A stretch of DNA of 64,000 bases from Promethearchaeota archaeon (GCA_019057775.1 JAHLWT010000259.1:6981-70980); one strand, 5' to 3'. Numbered from the stretch's first letter, positions 16,426 through 26,685 are shown. Numbers and translations are program-made. The notes: generated from the sequence alone by a model not told the origin.

Positions 16426-18528
16426 CTATATTTGATATGTGGTTAATGGTTTTTCGAGTCTCGCATGACTAATTCCTGTAGATATATCTTTTTCTACAAC
16501 AATTTTATGAGTAGAAATATCTTGCGGAATAGTAGTATGAGTTATAAGAAAAATCTGAGGAAATGATTTTGATTTTATGAGTCGCTTAAGAATTCGTTCT
16601 CTTCGAGTTTCATCTAAGGCAGCTAATGGCTCATCTAATAGTAGAAAATCAATTTTAGGATTCTTTTTTGGTGACTCTTTAGTAGGTCTAATGGTGCTCA
16701 TTAATTCAGATATGGCAAGTCGTAAAGCAATCCCAAGAGCAGTACGATCTCCTCCTGAGAGAACTTCAATGGGTTCATGAACTCTATTGTAATTATCTCT
16801 AATTCTAAGGGATAACCCCGTTTTTTTAGTTCCACTTAAATCAATGATTAAATCACTATATTGTCCTGAAGTAAAATCTTTGATATATTTATTTGTTGTA
16901 ATCGCAATATTTTTCACTAACCGTTTTACCACCATGTATTCTGTAACAAATCTACGAACAAATTCCTTTGCTTTATTTATATGATCAATATCAACTTCAA
17001 ATTCTCCGATCTGAGTTTCTAAATCTTTCATTTTTTGAATTTCATTGTTTAAAATTTCTAATCTATTCATATTAGCTTTAAGTTTTTTGTTCTTTTCATT
17101 GAGTTCATTAACAATCGCTTTAAGTTCAGTAGAAAGTTTTCCTTTTTTAACTGTTAGATTTTTTATACCCTCAAGGCTAGAATCTTCGAATTTAGATTGA
17201 TGCTGAGTTAGAAACTCATTTAAGCTCCTTTTAATTTGTTTTAACTCCTCTTCATATTTTTTAAAATTCTTGAAATCTGTCATGAGATTCTGGTGAATTG
17301 CCAAGTTTTTAGAAGTCTCCTCAAGACTCTTTTGGAGTGGTTTTATATCTTTATTACAATTAGCTATAATTTTGGAAATGGTTTCAACTTTATTTTGATT
17401 AACTTTAATTTCATTCTGAAAAGTGATCCTCATCTCATTGTAGTGCTCTTTAGTTAATTCTTTCTGGCAAGTAGGACATTGAGCAAAATCTTTGCCATCT
17501 TTTTTAATCGTGAATTTTAAACTCTTTTCCATTTTATTAATGATTTTTGTAATGTCTTCTATTCTACCTTTTGTTTTTCCTAATCCTTTAAAGGTAGTCT
17601 CTTTTTTCATTACAATTTCATCTAATTCTGATTGGATGTTATTTCTATTTTCATTTAATGCTTTTGTGTTCTCAACAATTTTATCTTGGGATTCAAAATC
17701 GCCTAAATTTAACGATGTGTTCTTGATTTTATTTTTAAAATCATTATTATATGAAGAAAATTTGTCTTGAACGTTCTTGTTTTGATTATATAACTTTTCT
17801 AAATCTGAAATTAACTTTTCTGACGGAAAATTATTGATTTCTTGTTCATACATTACTTTTTTCTTTTCTTTCTCTGCAATCAACTTTTGAAATTGGGTAT
17901 TTTCCTCTTCAAATTGACTTATATCTTTCTTAATTCTCTCAATTGGTACTCGTATCTTCTCTAATTTTTCCTTTTCTTGTTTTTTCCCTCTCGAAGTACT
18001 ATCTAAAAAAGAGAGTGCATCATCTATGATATCTAACCGAAATAAATTGATAATCATCTCTCGCATCTCTGCACCTTTTTTATTTGCTAACTCTTCTACT
18101 TCACCTTGTCTTACAAATACAGTGTTCATTGCTTGCTCTGAAGAAATCTCAAAGAAACTTTCCACGTCAAAATTCTTTATTTCTCTATATACTTTTTTAG
18201 TAGTATTGTATTCAAATAGTTTTGTTGCAACACTACCTTTTCTTCCCCACTTTCGATAGATATAGTATTTTAAATTGTCGAGTATGAAATAAACATAGAT
18301 TTCCGCTTTTTCTTGAACTCCATAAGTTATAAAGGATTCTGCATTTCGTCGTTTAAATATTTTAGGTCCAAAAAAAGCAAAAAGAATTCCCTCTAGGATT
18401 GTAGATTTTCCATATGAATTTCGACCGCTAATTAAAATTAACCCTCTTGGCAAATCCTCATCGTTTTTTGGTAAATTTAATTGTTTATAACCCATGAAAT
18501 TTTTAAAGGTGAGCTTAGTTATTTGCAA
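16426..18528 (-). CDS. rad50: Rad50 ATPase
   Basis: SMC-like ATPase of the Mre11-Rad50 double-strand-break complex, 700 aa. Walker A is GRNSYGKST (35-43), the zinc hook is CPTC (351-354) at the apex of two short coiled coils, the ABC signature is LSGGDRTALGIALR (590-603), and Walker B is FLLLDEP (628-634) with D632 and E633. The arms are shorter than in many archaeal Rad50 proteins (about 850-900 aa). The gene begins 7 bases after mre11 ends, so the pair is translated from one message downstream of herA and nurA. Confidence 0.93.
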   Translation of the reverse strand: MQITKLTFKNFMGYKQLNLPKNDEDLPRGLILISGRNSYGKSTILEGILFAFFGPKIFKRRNAESFITYGVQEKAEIYVYFILDNLKYYIYRKWGRKGSVATKLFEYNTTKKVYREIKNFDVESFFEISSEQAMNTVFVRQGEVEELANKKGAEMREMIINLFRLDIIDDALSFLDSTSRGKKQEKEKLEKIRVPIERIKKDISQFEEENTQFQKLIAEKEKKKVMYEQEINNFPSEKLISDLEKLYNQNKNVQDKFSSYNNDFKNKIKNTSLNLGDFESQDKIVENTKALNENRNNIQSELDEIVMKKETTFKGLGKTKGRIEDITKIINKMEKSLKFTIKKDGKDFAQCPTCQKELTKEHYNEMRITFQNEIKVNQNKVETISKIIANCNKDIKPLQKSLEETSKNLAIHQNLMTDFKNFKKYEEELKQIKRSLNEFLTQHQSKFEDSSLEGIKNLTVKKGKLSTELKAIVNELNEKNKKLKANMNRLEILNNEIQKMKDLETQIGEFEVDIDHINKAKEFVRRFVTEYMVVKRLVKNIAITTNKYIKDFTSGQYSDLIIDLSGTKKTGLSLRIRDNYNRVHEPIEVLSGGDRTALGIALRLAISELMSTIRPTKESPKKNPKIDFLLLDEPLAALDETRRERILKRLIKSKSFPQIFLITHTTIPQDISTHKIVVEKDISTGISHARLEKPLTTYQI

Positions 18529-18535
18529 GGATTAA

Positions 18536-19846
18536 TTAGACCTCCTTTTCTCGTTCCATTATTTTTAAAGCTTTTTTAATCGCTTTCATTCCGAAATCAG
18601 TTAGTTTATCGATATCATATTTTGTTTTATCTTCACTCAATTTTTCTTCTACAAACGATTTGAATTCAATATCCGGTTTTTCCAGGATATAATCTTGGAT
18701 GAGCCCAACACTAGTATCATCTTCAAAAGTCTCAGAAATATCAGATATTTTCCATATTAATTGCAATACATTAAATTTATCTGGCTGAGATAATATTTCC
18801 CTCCTTAATCTTGACATCAATTCATTAATCTGCCAGTTTTTTTCATAGGTCATCTCTCCCAAAAAATTATATTTTAGTCTGGCGCTAGTTCTATGATTAA
18901 AATTACCTATCTGAGCATATGTGTTTAATTCGGTCATAATCCTATTTTCTAGATCTACTGTAGTCATTTTCGGGTCTATATCTATTTTTATAACTTCGAA
19001 AGGTCTTGTTAACCATTTATCTGTGCGAATCCTTTCAACTTCTAATTTTTTTGTTTTAATATCAATATCAACAATTAGATAACCTTGGGTTTCAAATATT
19101 TCCTTAAAATTCATTGGTAGTAAGCTACCAGAATAGTAATGATTTCTAGTTTCTTTATTCAGCCCATGTTCATGGCCCAAGGCAACATAATCATAACCAT
19201 AATCATCAGAACTAACTTTTTTATGTAAAGTTTCATCTCCAGAAGAACCATGAGCCATCGCGATATTGATAAAATCATCATTTTTAATCGGCTCTTGATT
19301 TATTATCCATTTATCATAAGCTAATTTATAATTCTCAAATGCTTTAAACTCAAAATAAGGAAATAAATAAAATCTAACTTTTTTATCGGGAAATTCTAAA
19401 AATAATGGTTGGTCTGATTTAATAGCATTAAATAAATGTTTTTCCTTGAAATAATAAAAATTGGGGTAGCCTTCTTTATTAATATGTGATTCTAAAGGGG
19501 TGTATTCATATCCTCTGTATACTCCGTGATTTCCTTCAATATAAATAAATGGTACTTGATTATTCGTATTTGCAAAAAACAAATCTAACCCTTCTATTAA
19601 AGTTCTTCTTGCAGGCTCAGGAGGGGGGAAAGAACTAAAATTTGATGGTTGGTGAAAGATATCTCCACAATGAACAACGTAGTCTAGATCTTTTATACAA
19701 GAGATCTCATCCATCACTTTCAAAAAAGTTTCATATATCTCTTGTTCAAAAGGTTTCGAATAATTTTCAATTGCCCATTTATTAACTGTGCCTCTCCTTG
19801 TTCGATATCCAAGGTGTGTATCAGCTATATGAACTATTTTAACCAT
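18536..19846 (-). CDS. mre11: Mre11 nuclease
   Basis: Manganese-dependent nuclease partner of Rad50, 436 aa. Phosphoesterase motifs: ADTHLG (D9, H11), CGDIFH (D62), GNHG (N106, H107), MAHGSSGDE (H199) and LGHEHG (H225, H227). The C-terminal part carries the Rad50-binding helical region and ends in a charged helix. An insertion around 60-80 contains a Pro-rich loop (SSFPPPEPARR). Start ATG 19846 gives the expected MVKIVHIADTHLG opening. It follows nurA by 32 bases on the minus strand. Confidence 0.92.
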   Translation of the reverse strand: MVKIVHIADTHLGYRTRRGTVNKWAIENYSKPFEQEIYETFLKVMDEISCIKDLDYVVHCGDIFHQPSNFSSFPPPEPARRTLIEGLDLFFANTNNQVPFIYIEGNHGVYRGYEYTPLESHINKEGYPNFYYFKEKHLFNAIKSDQPLFLEFPDKKVRFYLFPYFEFKAFENYKLAYDKWIINQEPIKNDDFINIAMAHGSSGDETLHKKVSSDDYGYDYVALGHEHGLNKETRNHYYSGSLLPMNFKEIFETQGYLIVDIDIKTKKLEVERIRTDKWLTRPFEVIKIDIDPKMTTVDLENRIMTELNTYAQIGNFNHRTSARLKYNFLGEMTYEKNWQINELMSRLRREILSQPDKFNVLQLIWKISDISETFEDDTSVGLIQDYILEKPDIEFKSFVEEKLSEDKTKYDIDKLTDFGMKAIKKALKIMEREKEV

Positions 19847-19878
19847 TACTTATTACCATGAATACTTTAATTTTAATT

Positions 19879-21120
19879 TCATTTAGGAGGTAAAATTTTA
19901 TGTCGTCGAACTAACATAAACCTTTTTGTTTCTGGATCATATTGAAGTTTTAAGAACTCTGATTCAAAATTATTTTTTTCAGTCGGGAGCATTGAACTTG
20001 CTTCATGGGCACCAGTTAGGCTTAAGGGATATCCATATGGAGAGTAAGGTATAAGATTCTTAATGATACCTACTGCTTCATTTGTTGAGAGGAAATCGGG
20101 AATATCAAATCTTAATGCCTGACTATCTCCAATAAGACGAGTTATATAAGTCCAACTTTTTGTGTATTTGGAAAGTTCCGGGAGTTCCACTATAAAAGGT
20201 TGTTTTTCTATTTTATCATCCCAATATAATAATATGAAATTTCCCTGAGCATCTCTCAAGCGACTTTGTTTTGAAAAGCTATAAAAATTAATTTCATATG
20301 TCTGGATAAAATTATAGAAGAATCTTATAAAACTCTCGGGAGGGAATATATGCTGACGGAACATATGAATCCCATCTCCTAAGAAAATAACGTTTTTCTT
20401 TTTCCCCCAATTAGATTCTTCTTTTATTCTAATTAAAGTTTTTAAAACTTCATCAGCGGTTCTAATTCTATCAATCACGTGTCCTAAAGAAGGATAATAG
20501 TAGTTATGTTCTTTAATATACTGATCTATCTTTTTTCTATAGGTATTTTCAAACCAATTCTCAATTTCATCTATATTGTATTTCAAACTGCCTTGATAAA
20601 ATATTTTTTTTAATTTTTTTATAAAATTTTCAATAACGTCTCTGTATATTATAAGTTTATGGACATTATCTTCTATATAAGCATAAATTGGTTTATACAT
20701 TATTAATTCTTTATAAAATTTACCCTCCGTATATTTCACCTGAGCTTCCCCAAATTTAAAAGCAGCTAATCTCCCATAAGTTCCACTATTTGTATATGAA
20801 CTCTCGTCGAATCCAATAATTTTATAATCCTTATTAATATAATCCTTAGAATCTCCTTCAATTATTTGATGCGGCATATCAATACATAATTTACTGGCAT
20901 TTTGAAGTGGATCATCAGTATCGAATTTATCAGTTTCAAGTTCAATTTTTTCTTCTTTTGTCCAATTTGTAATTCTACCCTTTAAACTCTTTCTAAACCT
21001 TTTAATTATTTGATCTGGTGATTCTTTTGATCTTTTTCGAAGAGAATCATCTAATGAAATCAATTCAAAATCGAAGTTAAACTCTGGAGAAATATTTTTG
21101 CACCTCTTTTGTTCTTTCAA
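19879..21120 (-). CDS. nurA: NurA 5'-3' nuclease
   Basis: NurA nuclease, which resects DNA ends together with the HerA translocase. 413 aa, a little longer than typical (about 340-370). Motif GFDESS (D105) corresponds to the catalytic DGS-type site and FLGDGIHMF contains D249. The C-terminal part holds YPLSLTGAHEASSM, resembling the conserved His region of the family. The start is a TTG at 21120 that overlaps the TGA of herA (TTGA), a tight translational coupling, with no better in-frame start nearby. Mre11 and Rad50 follow. Confidence 0.85.
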   Translation of the reverse strand: MKEQKRCKNISPEFNFDFELISLDDSLRKRSKESPDQIIKRFRKSLKGRITNWTKEEKIELETDKFDTDDPLQNASKLCIDMPHQIIEGDSKDYINKDYKIIGFDESSYTNSGTYGRLAAFKFGEAQVKYTEGKFYKELIMYKPIYAYIEDNVHKLIIYRDVIENFIKKLKKIFYQGSLKYNIDEIENWFENTYRKKIDQYIKEHNYYYPSLGHVIDRIRTADEVLKTLIRIKEESNWGKKKNVIFLGDGIHMFRQHIFPPESFIRFFYNFIQTYEINFYSFSKQSRLRDAQGNFILLYWDDKIEKQPFIVELPELSKYTKSWTYITRLIGDSQALRFDIPDFLSTNEAVGIIKNLIPYSPYGYPLSLTGAHEASSMLPTEKNNFESEFLKLQYDPETKRFMLVRRHKILPPK

Positions 21121-22865
21121 GGCAAACTGGTGGGAGGTGGTGATATTTTTTTGGCTTTCATTTGCTTTACATAATTTTCGTAAAATTTTTTTGAAACATC
21201 ATTAAAGAAGTCATCATAAAGAGGGATTTTTAACTTTTGAAAATTTGTTAACCATATTGATGAAATTAAGGCTATTCCTATAGTACCCGTCAATGATTCA
21301 AGATCCGCATGTTGAATGCCCCCACCTAATGTTCTTGTTGCTACTAACTTCTCTTTTTCAGATCTCAGCGGTAAATTTATAACAGTATTCATATTAGACA
21401 TAATCGTATCATCAATTGGAGAATATTGCTGAGAAATTACCTCAAGAGCTAAATTAAACTTTCTTCCTTGACGAGAAATGTCTTTGAAAACATTACTATA
21501 TCTCATCATATCTGATCTTAGTAAACTTGGTGCTTCTTCAATGGTAAAAATAACCACGGGCATGTCAAGTGGGTCTTTTAAAATATCTCCCGCCCTAACA
21601 TATAGTTTTGGCAAGTTTACTTTATAATTATTGTAAAAATTTTTAGGTAGAGATTGTTCTACCTTTTTTTCAAACGTGCCATAATCTGTTGAAGATTTTA
21701 AAGCCTTCCTGATATCAAAAAGCGTTCTCGCTAAGACGCTATTAAAGAGAAATTGTTCTAAATCTGAAATCATTGAAACATTAAATATTATAAGTTGTCC
21801 TTTTTCTAATTTTTTTACAATCTTCGGTAATTTGCTGCTTATATTAGACTGAAACATATCAGAATAATTTAACCAATGTAATCTCCGTCTTACAGCCGCT
21901 AGAGTTTTATCACTATGGTTCCCTGGTGGAATATATAGATCATTGAATAATTCTTCAATATAATCTTCTCCTTTATCTCGATAGGCGGAGTGAACAGCAC
22001 CTACTTGTAAATCGTTAAAAGTTCCTATAGCAAATAAGTCTTCAGGTTTTATTTCTTGAAAATTGATAACACAAGGTTCTGCCATACTTTTAAGTTCTTG
22101 TGGGGGTTCTCCTTTATTTGGGTAAAGATAAAACCATTTACCAAATAACTCTTTATTATTTTCTGTTGCAGTATATATATCATAAATTCCATGATCTACA
22201 CATCCTAATGCATATTCATCATGTACATCAATTGCGAGCATAGAAGCTTTAGTACCCTTTCCATTCAAAATTACATTTGCATTATGCTGAAGTAAACCAT
22301 CAATAAATACTTGATTCAAATTAGATTTTCCAGAACCCGTTGCTCCAGCAATAAAAAAATGATAGTTCAAATATTTTAAGGGGAAATATACATTTACATC
22401 TGATTCTGAAGCTAGATGCCCCATAAATATTCCATCAGGGGGAAAAATATGTTCTAAATACACTGATTTATCATTTTGAACAGCAGATACCTCCATCGTA
22501 TGAGGTTTTAATATTCCTTTTTCCATTAAATCCTCGATCTGGAAGAAAACATTGGTGGTATATGTTTTTTCAGTATTATTTACTTTATCTTTTTCAGTGC
22601 AGACAATTGGGCGACCATGGATTACATATTGTAATTCTGATTCCAATTCAGCTTTGATATATTCTGTCATTTTTACGTTTCTTAATTTTTGACGAGTTAT
22701 AATATAGTCTCCTATAGTCTGCTCGTTTAATATCTGGACAATAATGATATATTCCTTATTGTTATCCTTATCTTCAGCTCTTAGTTTCAAGAACCCGTGT
22801 AGGTGTATATATCTCTCATAAAAAATCTCAATGGTGCTCTCCCGAGAATTTATCCTTATTATCAT
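21117..22865 (-). CDS. herA: HerA DNA translocase/helicase
   Basis: Hexameric FtsK-like ATPase that works with NurA in end resection, 582 aa. Residues 1-125 are the N-terminal HAS barrel. Walker A GATGSGKS is at 174-181 and VVIFTIEEAPSLL is the Walker B region (here IEEA in place of the usual DEAH/DEAQ). The SRQGRKFNLALEVISQQ segment contains the arginine and sensor residues. ATG 22865 is followed by the stop that overlaps the nurA start. Upstream, 178 AT-rich bases separate it from the helicase gene. Confidence 0.9.
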   Translation of the reverse strand: MIIRINSRESTIEIFYERYIHLHGFLKLRAEDKDNNKEYIIIVQILNEQTIGDYIITRQKLRNVKMTEYIKAELESELQYVIHGRPIVCTEKDKVNNTEKTYTTNVFFQIEDLMEKGILKPHTMEVSAVQNDKSVYLEHIFPPDGIFMGHLASESDVNVYFPLKYLNYHFFIAGATGSGKSNLNQVFIDGLLQHNANVILNGKGTKASMLAIDVHDEYALGCVDHGIYDIYTATENNKELFGKWFYLYPNKGEPPQELKSMAEPCVINFQEIKPEDLFAIGTFNDLQVGAVHSAYRDKGEDYIEELFNDLYIPPGNHSDKTLAAVRRRLHWLNYSDMFQSNISSKLPKIVKKLEKGQLIIFNVSMISDLEQFLFNSVLARTLFDIRKALKSSTDYGTFEKKVEQSLPKNFYNNYKVNLPKLYVRAGDILKDPLDMPVVIFTIEEAPSLLRSDMMRYSNVFKDISRQGRKFNLALEVISQQYSPIDDTIMSNMNTVINLPLRSEKEKLVATRTLGGGIQHADLESLTGTIGIALISSIWLTNFQKLKIPLYDDFFNDVSKKFYENYVKQMKAKKISPPPTSLP

Positions 22866-23043
22866 TTTTGCTTTAAACCTTCTAATGATTAGTTGTACTA
22901 TTTAATAATAAATAAAAAATTGTATTAATCTAAGCTTGGATTATTACGTAAAGTCCTTTAAAATTAATATTTACCATAGAATATAAACTTACAAGAGTTT
23001 ACCAATTTAGTAGATTTCATATTCAATATATACAGTTCAATAT

Positions 23044-25224
23044 CTATTGCTTATTTTGTTTTTTTTTTGATTTTGAATCAGACAACAACTCATCAGCTGT
23101 CTGAAATAATGCCTTATGAATGTTCTTGATGCTGCCTTTTTTATGGTCTCTTTTTGATTTGAACTGGACAGATGACTTACGATAAACTTTGGGATTCAAT
23201 TCTGAAACGAAGGGAGATGGTCTTGTAATTTGATGCCCTCCAAACTGTTGTAATGATGAGGGTGTGATCAAATACAATTGGTCTTTTGCTCTTGTTATTG
23301 CCACATAGAAAACTCGACGTTCCTCTTCAAATGATTCCGGATTATTTTTTACTCTAGATGAAGGAAAAGTATCTTCACACAACATAGGTATAAAGACTAC
23401 TCTCCATTCAAGCCCTTTCGCACGGTGAATTGTAGAAAGGATTAAGGGATTTTCTTCCTCATCTTGAACTCCTGAACGTACTGTTTTTGATCCAATATTT
23501 GATAAATTCAAACTTAAGGTATCAATAAATTTTCGTATAGTCGGATATTTTTGAGCATAGACACTTAATTGATGCAAATCTTCTATTCGATCTTCCCAAT
23601 CTGGGTATTTTGTTTTGATGTAATCATTAATTAATTTTACAATTTCTCTAATAACTTCTGAAGGATTATCTTGTGGTTTATATTCGCTAATAATTTTTAT
23701 GTGTGACACTATATTCTTCTTTCCTATTGAAGGAATTCTCGTATCTTTCATTCTTAATTTAAAAAAGCCATTTTCCAAAATTGATTCTAGAGGGTTTTTG
23801 GATTGTAAGATTACACTCAAGATCTTGGATGCTGAAGTTTTTCCTAATCCTTGCACAATTGTAAAAATCCTTGACCATGCTATTTCATCGTGGGGATTTT
23901 CTATTATACGTAAATGCATTAATATGTCTTTAATATGAGCCTTCTCGAAAAATGAAACTCCTGATCGGACTTCGTACGGAATATTTTTAGTCTGTAGTTC
24001 AAGTTCAATTTTAACAGAATGATGACCTGCTCGATATAGAACAGCCATTTCTTGTAATTCAAAGTCTTCATCTCGCAATTTCAGAATATTATTAGAAATA
24101 AATCTAGCTTGATCATCATCATCTCCTAAACTAAGTTGATAAGGTTTTAGCCCATTAGGTCGAGTAGCTTTCATTTCTTTTTTAAACTGTTTTTTATTAT
24201 GTTCTATTGAATCATTTGCCAAATCTAAGATTTCAGGAACACTACGATAGTTATAAGTTATTGTATATCGTTTACATCTTTTATATTTTTTTTCAAAATT
24301 TAGGATGTTCTGAAAGTTTGCACCTCTGAATGCATAGATACTTTGTGCATCATCCCCCACAGCCATAACATTTTGCTCAGGGTTTTGAATGACGATTTTA
24401 TGGATGATTTCATCTTGAATATAGTTAGTATCCTGATATTCATCAACTAAGACATATTTTATCCTTTTAGCGATCAGTTGAGCTATTGATCTATCATCCA
24501 ATAACTTATTCCAATATATCAATAAATCATCGAAATCTACTAAGCTATCTTCAGCCTTTTTTTTCTCATAAATTTTTAAAACGTCATTCAATTTGTCAAT
24601 AACCTTATCGCTATCGAATTGGTTATACTTCCAGAGGATTACTTCTCGAATTGTTTTATTACAATTTATTGAATAAGATAATATACTTTTCGTCATTCCC
24701 GAAGTAGGGAACCGTTCCTCAATCTCTTTCACATTAGCTCGTTCAATTGATAGTTTCATAAGTGTTTTTGCATCAGTTTCATCCATTATTGTGTAATTAG
24801 GTTTTATTCCTAACGTTTTTGCATATTTACGAATAAATCTATTTGCTATCGAATGAAAAGTCCCTGCCCAGATTCCTTTTGGTCGTTTTCGAAGAAGGGT
24901 TTCTACACGTTTGATCATTTCATTTGCAGCTTTATTTGTAAAAGTAACAAGCATAATTTCGCTAGGTTTTATTCCAGATAATAAAAGTTTTGCAACGGAA
25001 TAAATTATTACTCTGGTCTTACCACTTCCCGCACCAGCAATCACTAGCATGGGTCCCTTGAGATTATTTACAATTTCCAGTTGTTCTTCATTTAGATCTT
25101 CCTGAAAATTAATGCTGTTATATTCACTTAGGATTTCTGGTTTAACTTCCGCTTCTAAAGATGTAGGTTCATCCTCGTCATAAAACTCAAAAATAAATTC
25201 ATTTGTATTGATTTTTTTATTCAT
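23044..25224 (-). CDS. UvrD/PcrA-family SF1A helicase
   Basis: Superfamily 1A 3'-5' DNA helicase of 726 aa. The N-terminus has a 40-residue acidic extension, then the Q-motif region LNEEQLEIV, Walker A GAGSGKT (64-70), motif II VDEYQDTN, motif III GDDAQSIYAFRGA, motif IV and V with TIHRAKGLEWRVVF and motif VI VAITRAKDQLYL. The basic C-terminal tail after residue 690 (KSKRDHKKGS) may contact DNA. Bacterial-type UvrD proteins are patchily distributed in archaea. Its orientation and position just upstream of herA suggest it belongs to the repair block, possibly with its own promoter. Confidence 0.9.
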   Translation of the reverse strand: MNKKINTNEFIFEFYDEDEPTSLEAEVKPEILSEYNSINFQEDLNEEQLEIVNNLKGPMLVIAGAGSGKTRVIIYSVAKLLLSGIKPSEIMLVTFTNKAANEMIKRVETLLRKRPKGIWAGTFHSIANRFIRKYAKTLGIKPNYTIMDETDAKTLMKLSIERANVKEIEERFPTSGMTKSILSYSINCNKTIREVILWKYNQFDSDKVIDKLNDVLKIYEKKKAEDSLVDFDDLLIYWNKLLDDRSIAQLIAKRIKYVLVDEYQDTNYIQDEIIHKIVIQNPEQNVMAVGDDAQSIYAFRGANFQNILNFEKKYKRCKRYTITYNYRSVPEILDLANDSIEHNKKQFKKEMKATRPNGLKPYQLSLGDDDDQARFISNNILKLRDEDFELQEMAVLYRAGHHSVKIELELQTKNIPYEVRSGVSFFEKAHIKDILMHLRIIENPHDEIAWSRIFTIVQGLGKTSASKILSVILQSKNPLESILENGFFKLRMKDTRIPSIGKKNIVSHIKIISEYKPQDNPSEVIREIVKLINDYIKTKYPDWEDRIEDLHQLSVYAQKYPTIRKFIDTLSLNLSNIGSKTVRSGVQDEEENPLILSTIHRAKGLEWRVVFIPMLCEDTFPSSRVKNNPESFEEERRVFYVAITRAKDQLYLITPSSLQQFGGHQITRPSPFVSELNPKVYRKSSVQFKSKRDHKKGSIKNIHKALFQTADELLSDSKSKKKQNKQ

Positions 25225-25436
25225 GTTATGGTATATTCAATTCTGTTAAGCTTGGAAATTATCTATTCTTTTATTCTAAATTAATGAATGATTTATATAA
25301 TATTTACGTCACTTAATAAATTCTAAATTCATGAGATTAGAGACTAAATAAATTATCCTCAGAGCTTATAGAAGCAGTTTATAAAGCGGTTCAAGTATAT
25401 TTGGAATGATAATCATTTTTCCAAATTTCTTATTTT

Positions 25437-25643
25437 TCATTGAGGTGGCCTGGCATCTGGGCGAGATTCTGTAGCTGGTTTACCTTCAATACCCCAATGA
25501 GATTTTGGAATTTCATGTACAATTACTTCTACGGCTCGAGCAGGGATATCTATATCGACAAAAACTTTAGTTATTCCCGCTATTATTTGTTTAACTTTTT
25601 CTTCGGAAATTCCTTTCCATATATTTATGTGAATAACTGGCAT
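25437..25643 (-). CDS. 4-oxalocrotonate tautomerase family protein
   Basis: 68-aa tautomerase. The initiator Met is followed by Pro (MPVIHINIWKG), which becomes the catalytic N-terminal Pro after Met removal. The helix EEKVKQIIAGITKVFVDI and the VIVHEIPKSHWGIEGKPA segment are the canonical 4-OT architecture. The C-terminal tail ESRPDARPPQ is slightly long. The ribosome binding site is GAGGT just upstream of ATG 25643. Small tautomerases act on enols such as 2-hydroxymuconate, and the natural substrate here is unknown. Confidence 0.85.
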   Translation of the reverse strand: MPVIHINIWKGISEEKVKQIIAGITKVFVDIDIPARAVEVIVHEIPKSHWGIEGKPATESRPDARPPQ

Positions 25644-25729
25644 ATTTCTAACCTCATAAATTTTATTTCAAAATATATTAATTTAGGATACAATAAAAGA
25701 GTTATAGTAATAATTAGAAGGAATAAGGA

Positions 25730-26020
25730 TCAAACTAGCCCAACTATAATTTTAAAAGCTGCCGTTTCTTCTCCTTCATCTACAGAAGATAAGGTATAAG
25801 TAACGTCGTGTTTATCTCTAATATAGTGTGCTGTTTGCGAGGAAATAAATTTCATTTTTGTAGAAGTATTCTTACCTTGCCAAATCCAGACTTTTGCATT
25901 ATGAGAATCAACGAAAAGTAAAATTTTATCTGAATCTAACAGTTCAAATAATGGAACATTCTCTTTATGTTCGATTTCTTCAAAATCTTCTATTTCAATA
26001 TTAAAGTTATAGATAATCAA
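25730..26020 (-). CDS. Single gelsolin-like domain protein
   Basis: 96-aa protein that matches one gelsolin/villin repeat: LFELLDSDKILLFVDSHNAKVWIWQGK (strand, D-containing turn, VWIWQGK), then the long helix TKMKFISSQTAHYIRDK and the closing TLSSVDEGEETAAFK, like the EGxExxxF end of gelsolin domains. Gelsolin folds bind actin and calcium. Asgard archaea are known to encode one- and two-domain gelsolins that act on actin, so a cytoskeletal role is plausible. TTG 26020 is the likely start, since no ATG is in frame. It follows a restriction-nuclease-like gene on the same strand. Confidence 0.72.
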   Translation of the reverse strand: MIIYNFNIEIEDFEEIEHKENVPLFELLDSDKILLFVDSHNAKVWIWQGKNTSTKMKFISSQTAHYIRDKHDVTYTLSSVDEGEETAAFKIIVGLV

Positions 26021-26143
26021 TATTTTTATGATTGAATTTCGTGTTTATCATATATTATTTTAGATTACTACTTTATAAATCTATAACCTTATGAAATTTA
26101 AAACCTTCATATAATATTAACCAAAATTAAGAATCAAGTTAAT

Positions 26144-26512
26144 CTAGAAATCATTTTGAAATTTTCTTCTTCTTAGTGTGGAGATAAGATGACCACGTGA
26201 GAGTAACTGAAGCCCAAATTGAGTACTATACTCTCGTGAAAAATCGGTAATCACATTACAAATCATGATACCTCCCTCAATGCTAGTGTCAATGCATGCT
26301 TTATGTAATTGTCTTAATTGAGTAATGGATATTTCTCTTTTCCAATCTCTTATAAATATTCCAAATGTATTTTGATCGTTTTTAACCATTGCATCAAATT
26401 TCCACAATTTACCTGATTTTCCTTTAAATTTAATTGGCCCATTAATAAATTCATATTTCTCTTCAAAAGCATTTCTTGCTAATTCAATTAATTCTTTATC
26501 TCCTAATGACAT
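26144..26512 (-). CDS. PD-(D/E)xK-fold, restriction-endonuclease-like protein
   Basis: 122 aa from ATG 26512. A longer frame from GTG 26521 adds only three residues. The pattern KFDAMVKN (D40), then about 15 residues, then IRDWK (D56 and K58) fits the catalytic core of Mrr-like PD-(D/E)xK nucleases found in archaea. The helix SITQLRQLHKAC is typical of the fold. No DNA-binding domain and no methyltransferase partner are present, so this is not a restriction system; a repair or housekeeping nuclease is more likely (inference). Confidence 0.5.
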   Translation of the reverse strand: MSLGDKELIELARNAFEEKYEFINGPIKFKGKSGKLWKFDAMVKNDQNTFGIFIRDWKREISITQLRQLHKACIDTSIEGGIMICNVITDFSREYSTQFGLQLLSRGHLISTLRRRKFQNDF

Positions 26513-26685
26513 AATACACACAGATTTTATATGAATATTGGGTAAAGTATTATTTAAATGTTATTTCAATAACTATCTCAGTATCACTTAAATCGATGTA
26601 TTACGTAGGAAACATGTTTATAAATTATTTAGCAAATCAGAATGTTAAACTAACGACAAAATTGATATTCAAATATTTCTTTTGT

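Noticed and set aside
26144..26512. Restriction-modification system around the PD-(D/E)xK-like gene.
   Set aside because: No methyltransferase with DNA-modification motifs is adjacent and the nuclease lacks a target-recognition domain.
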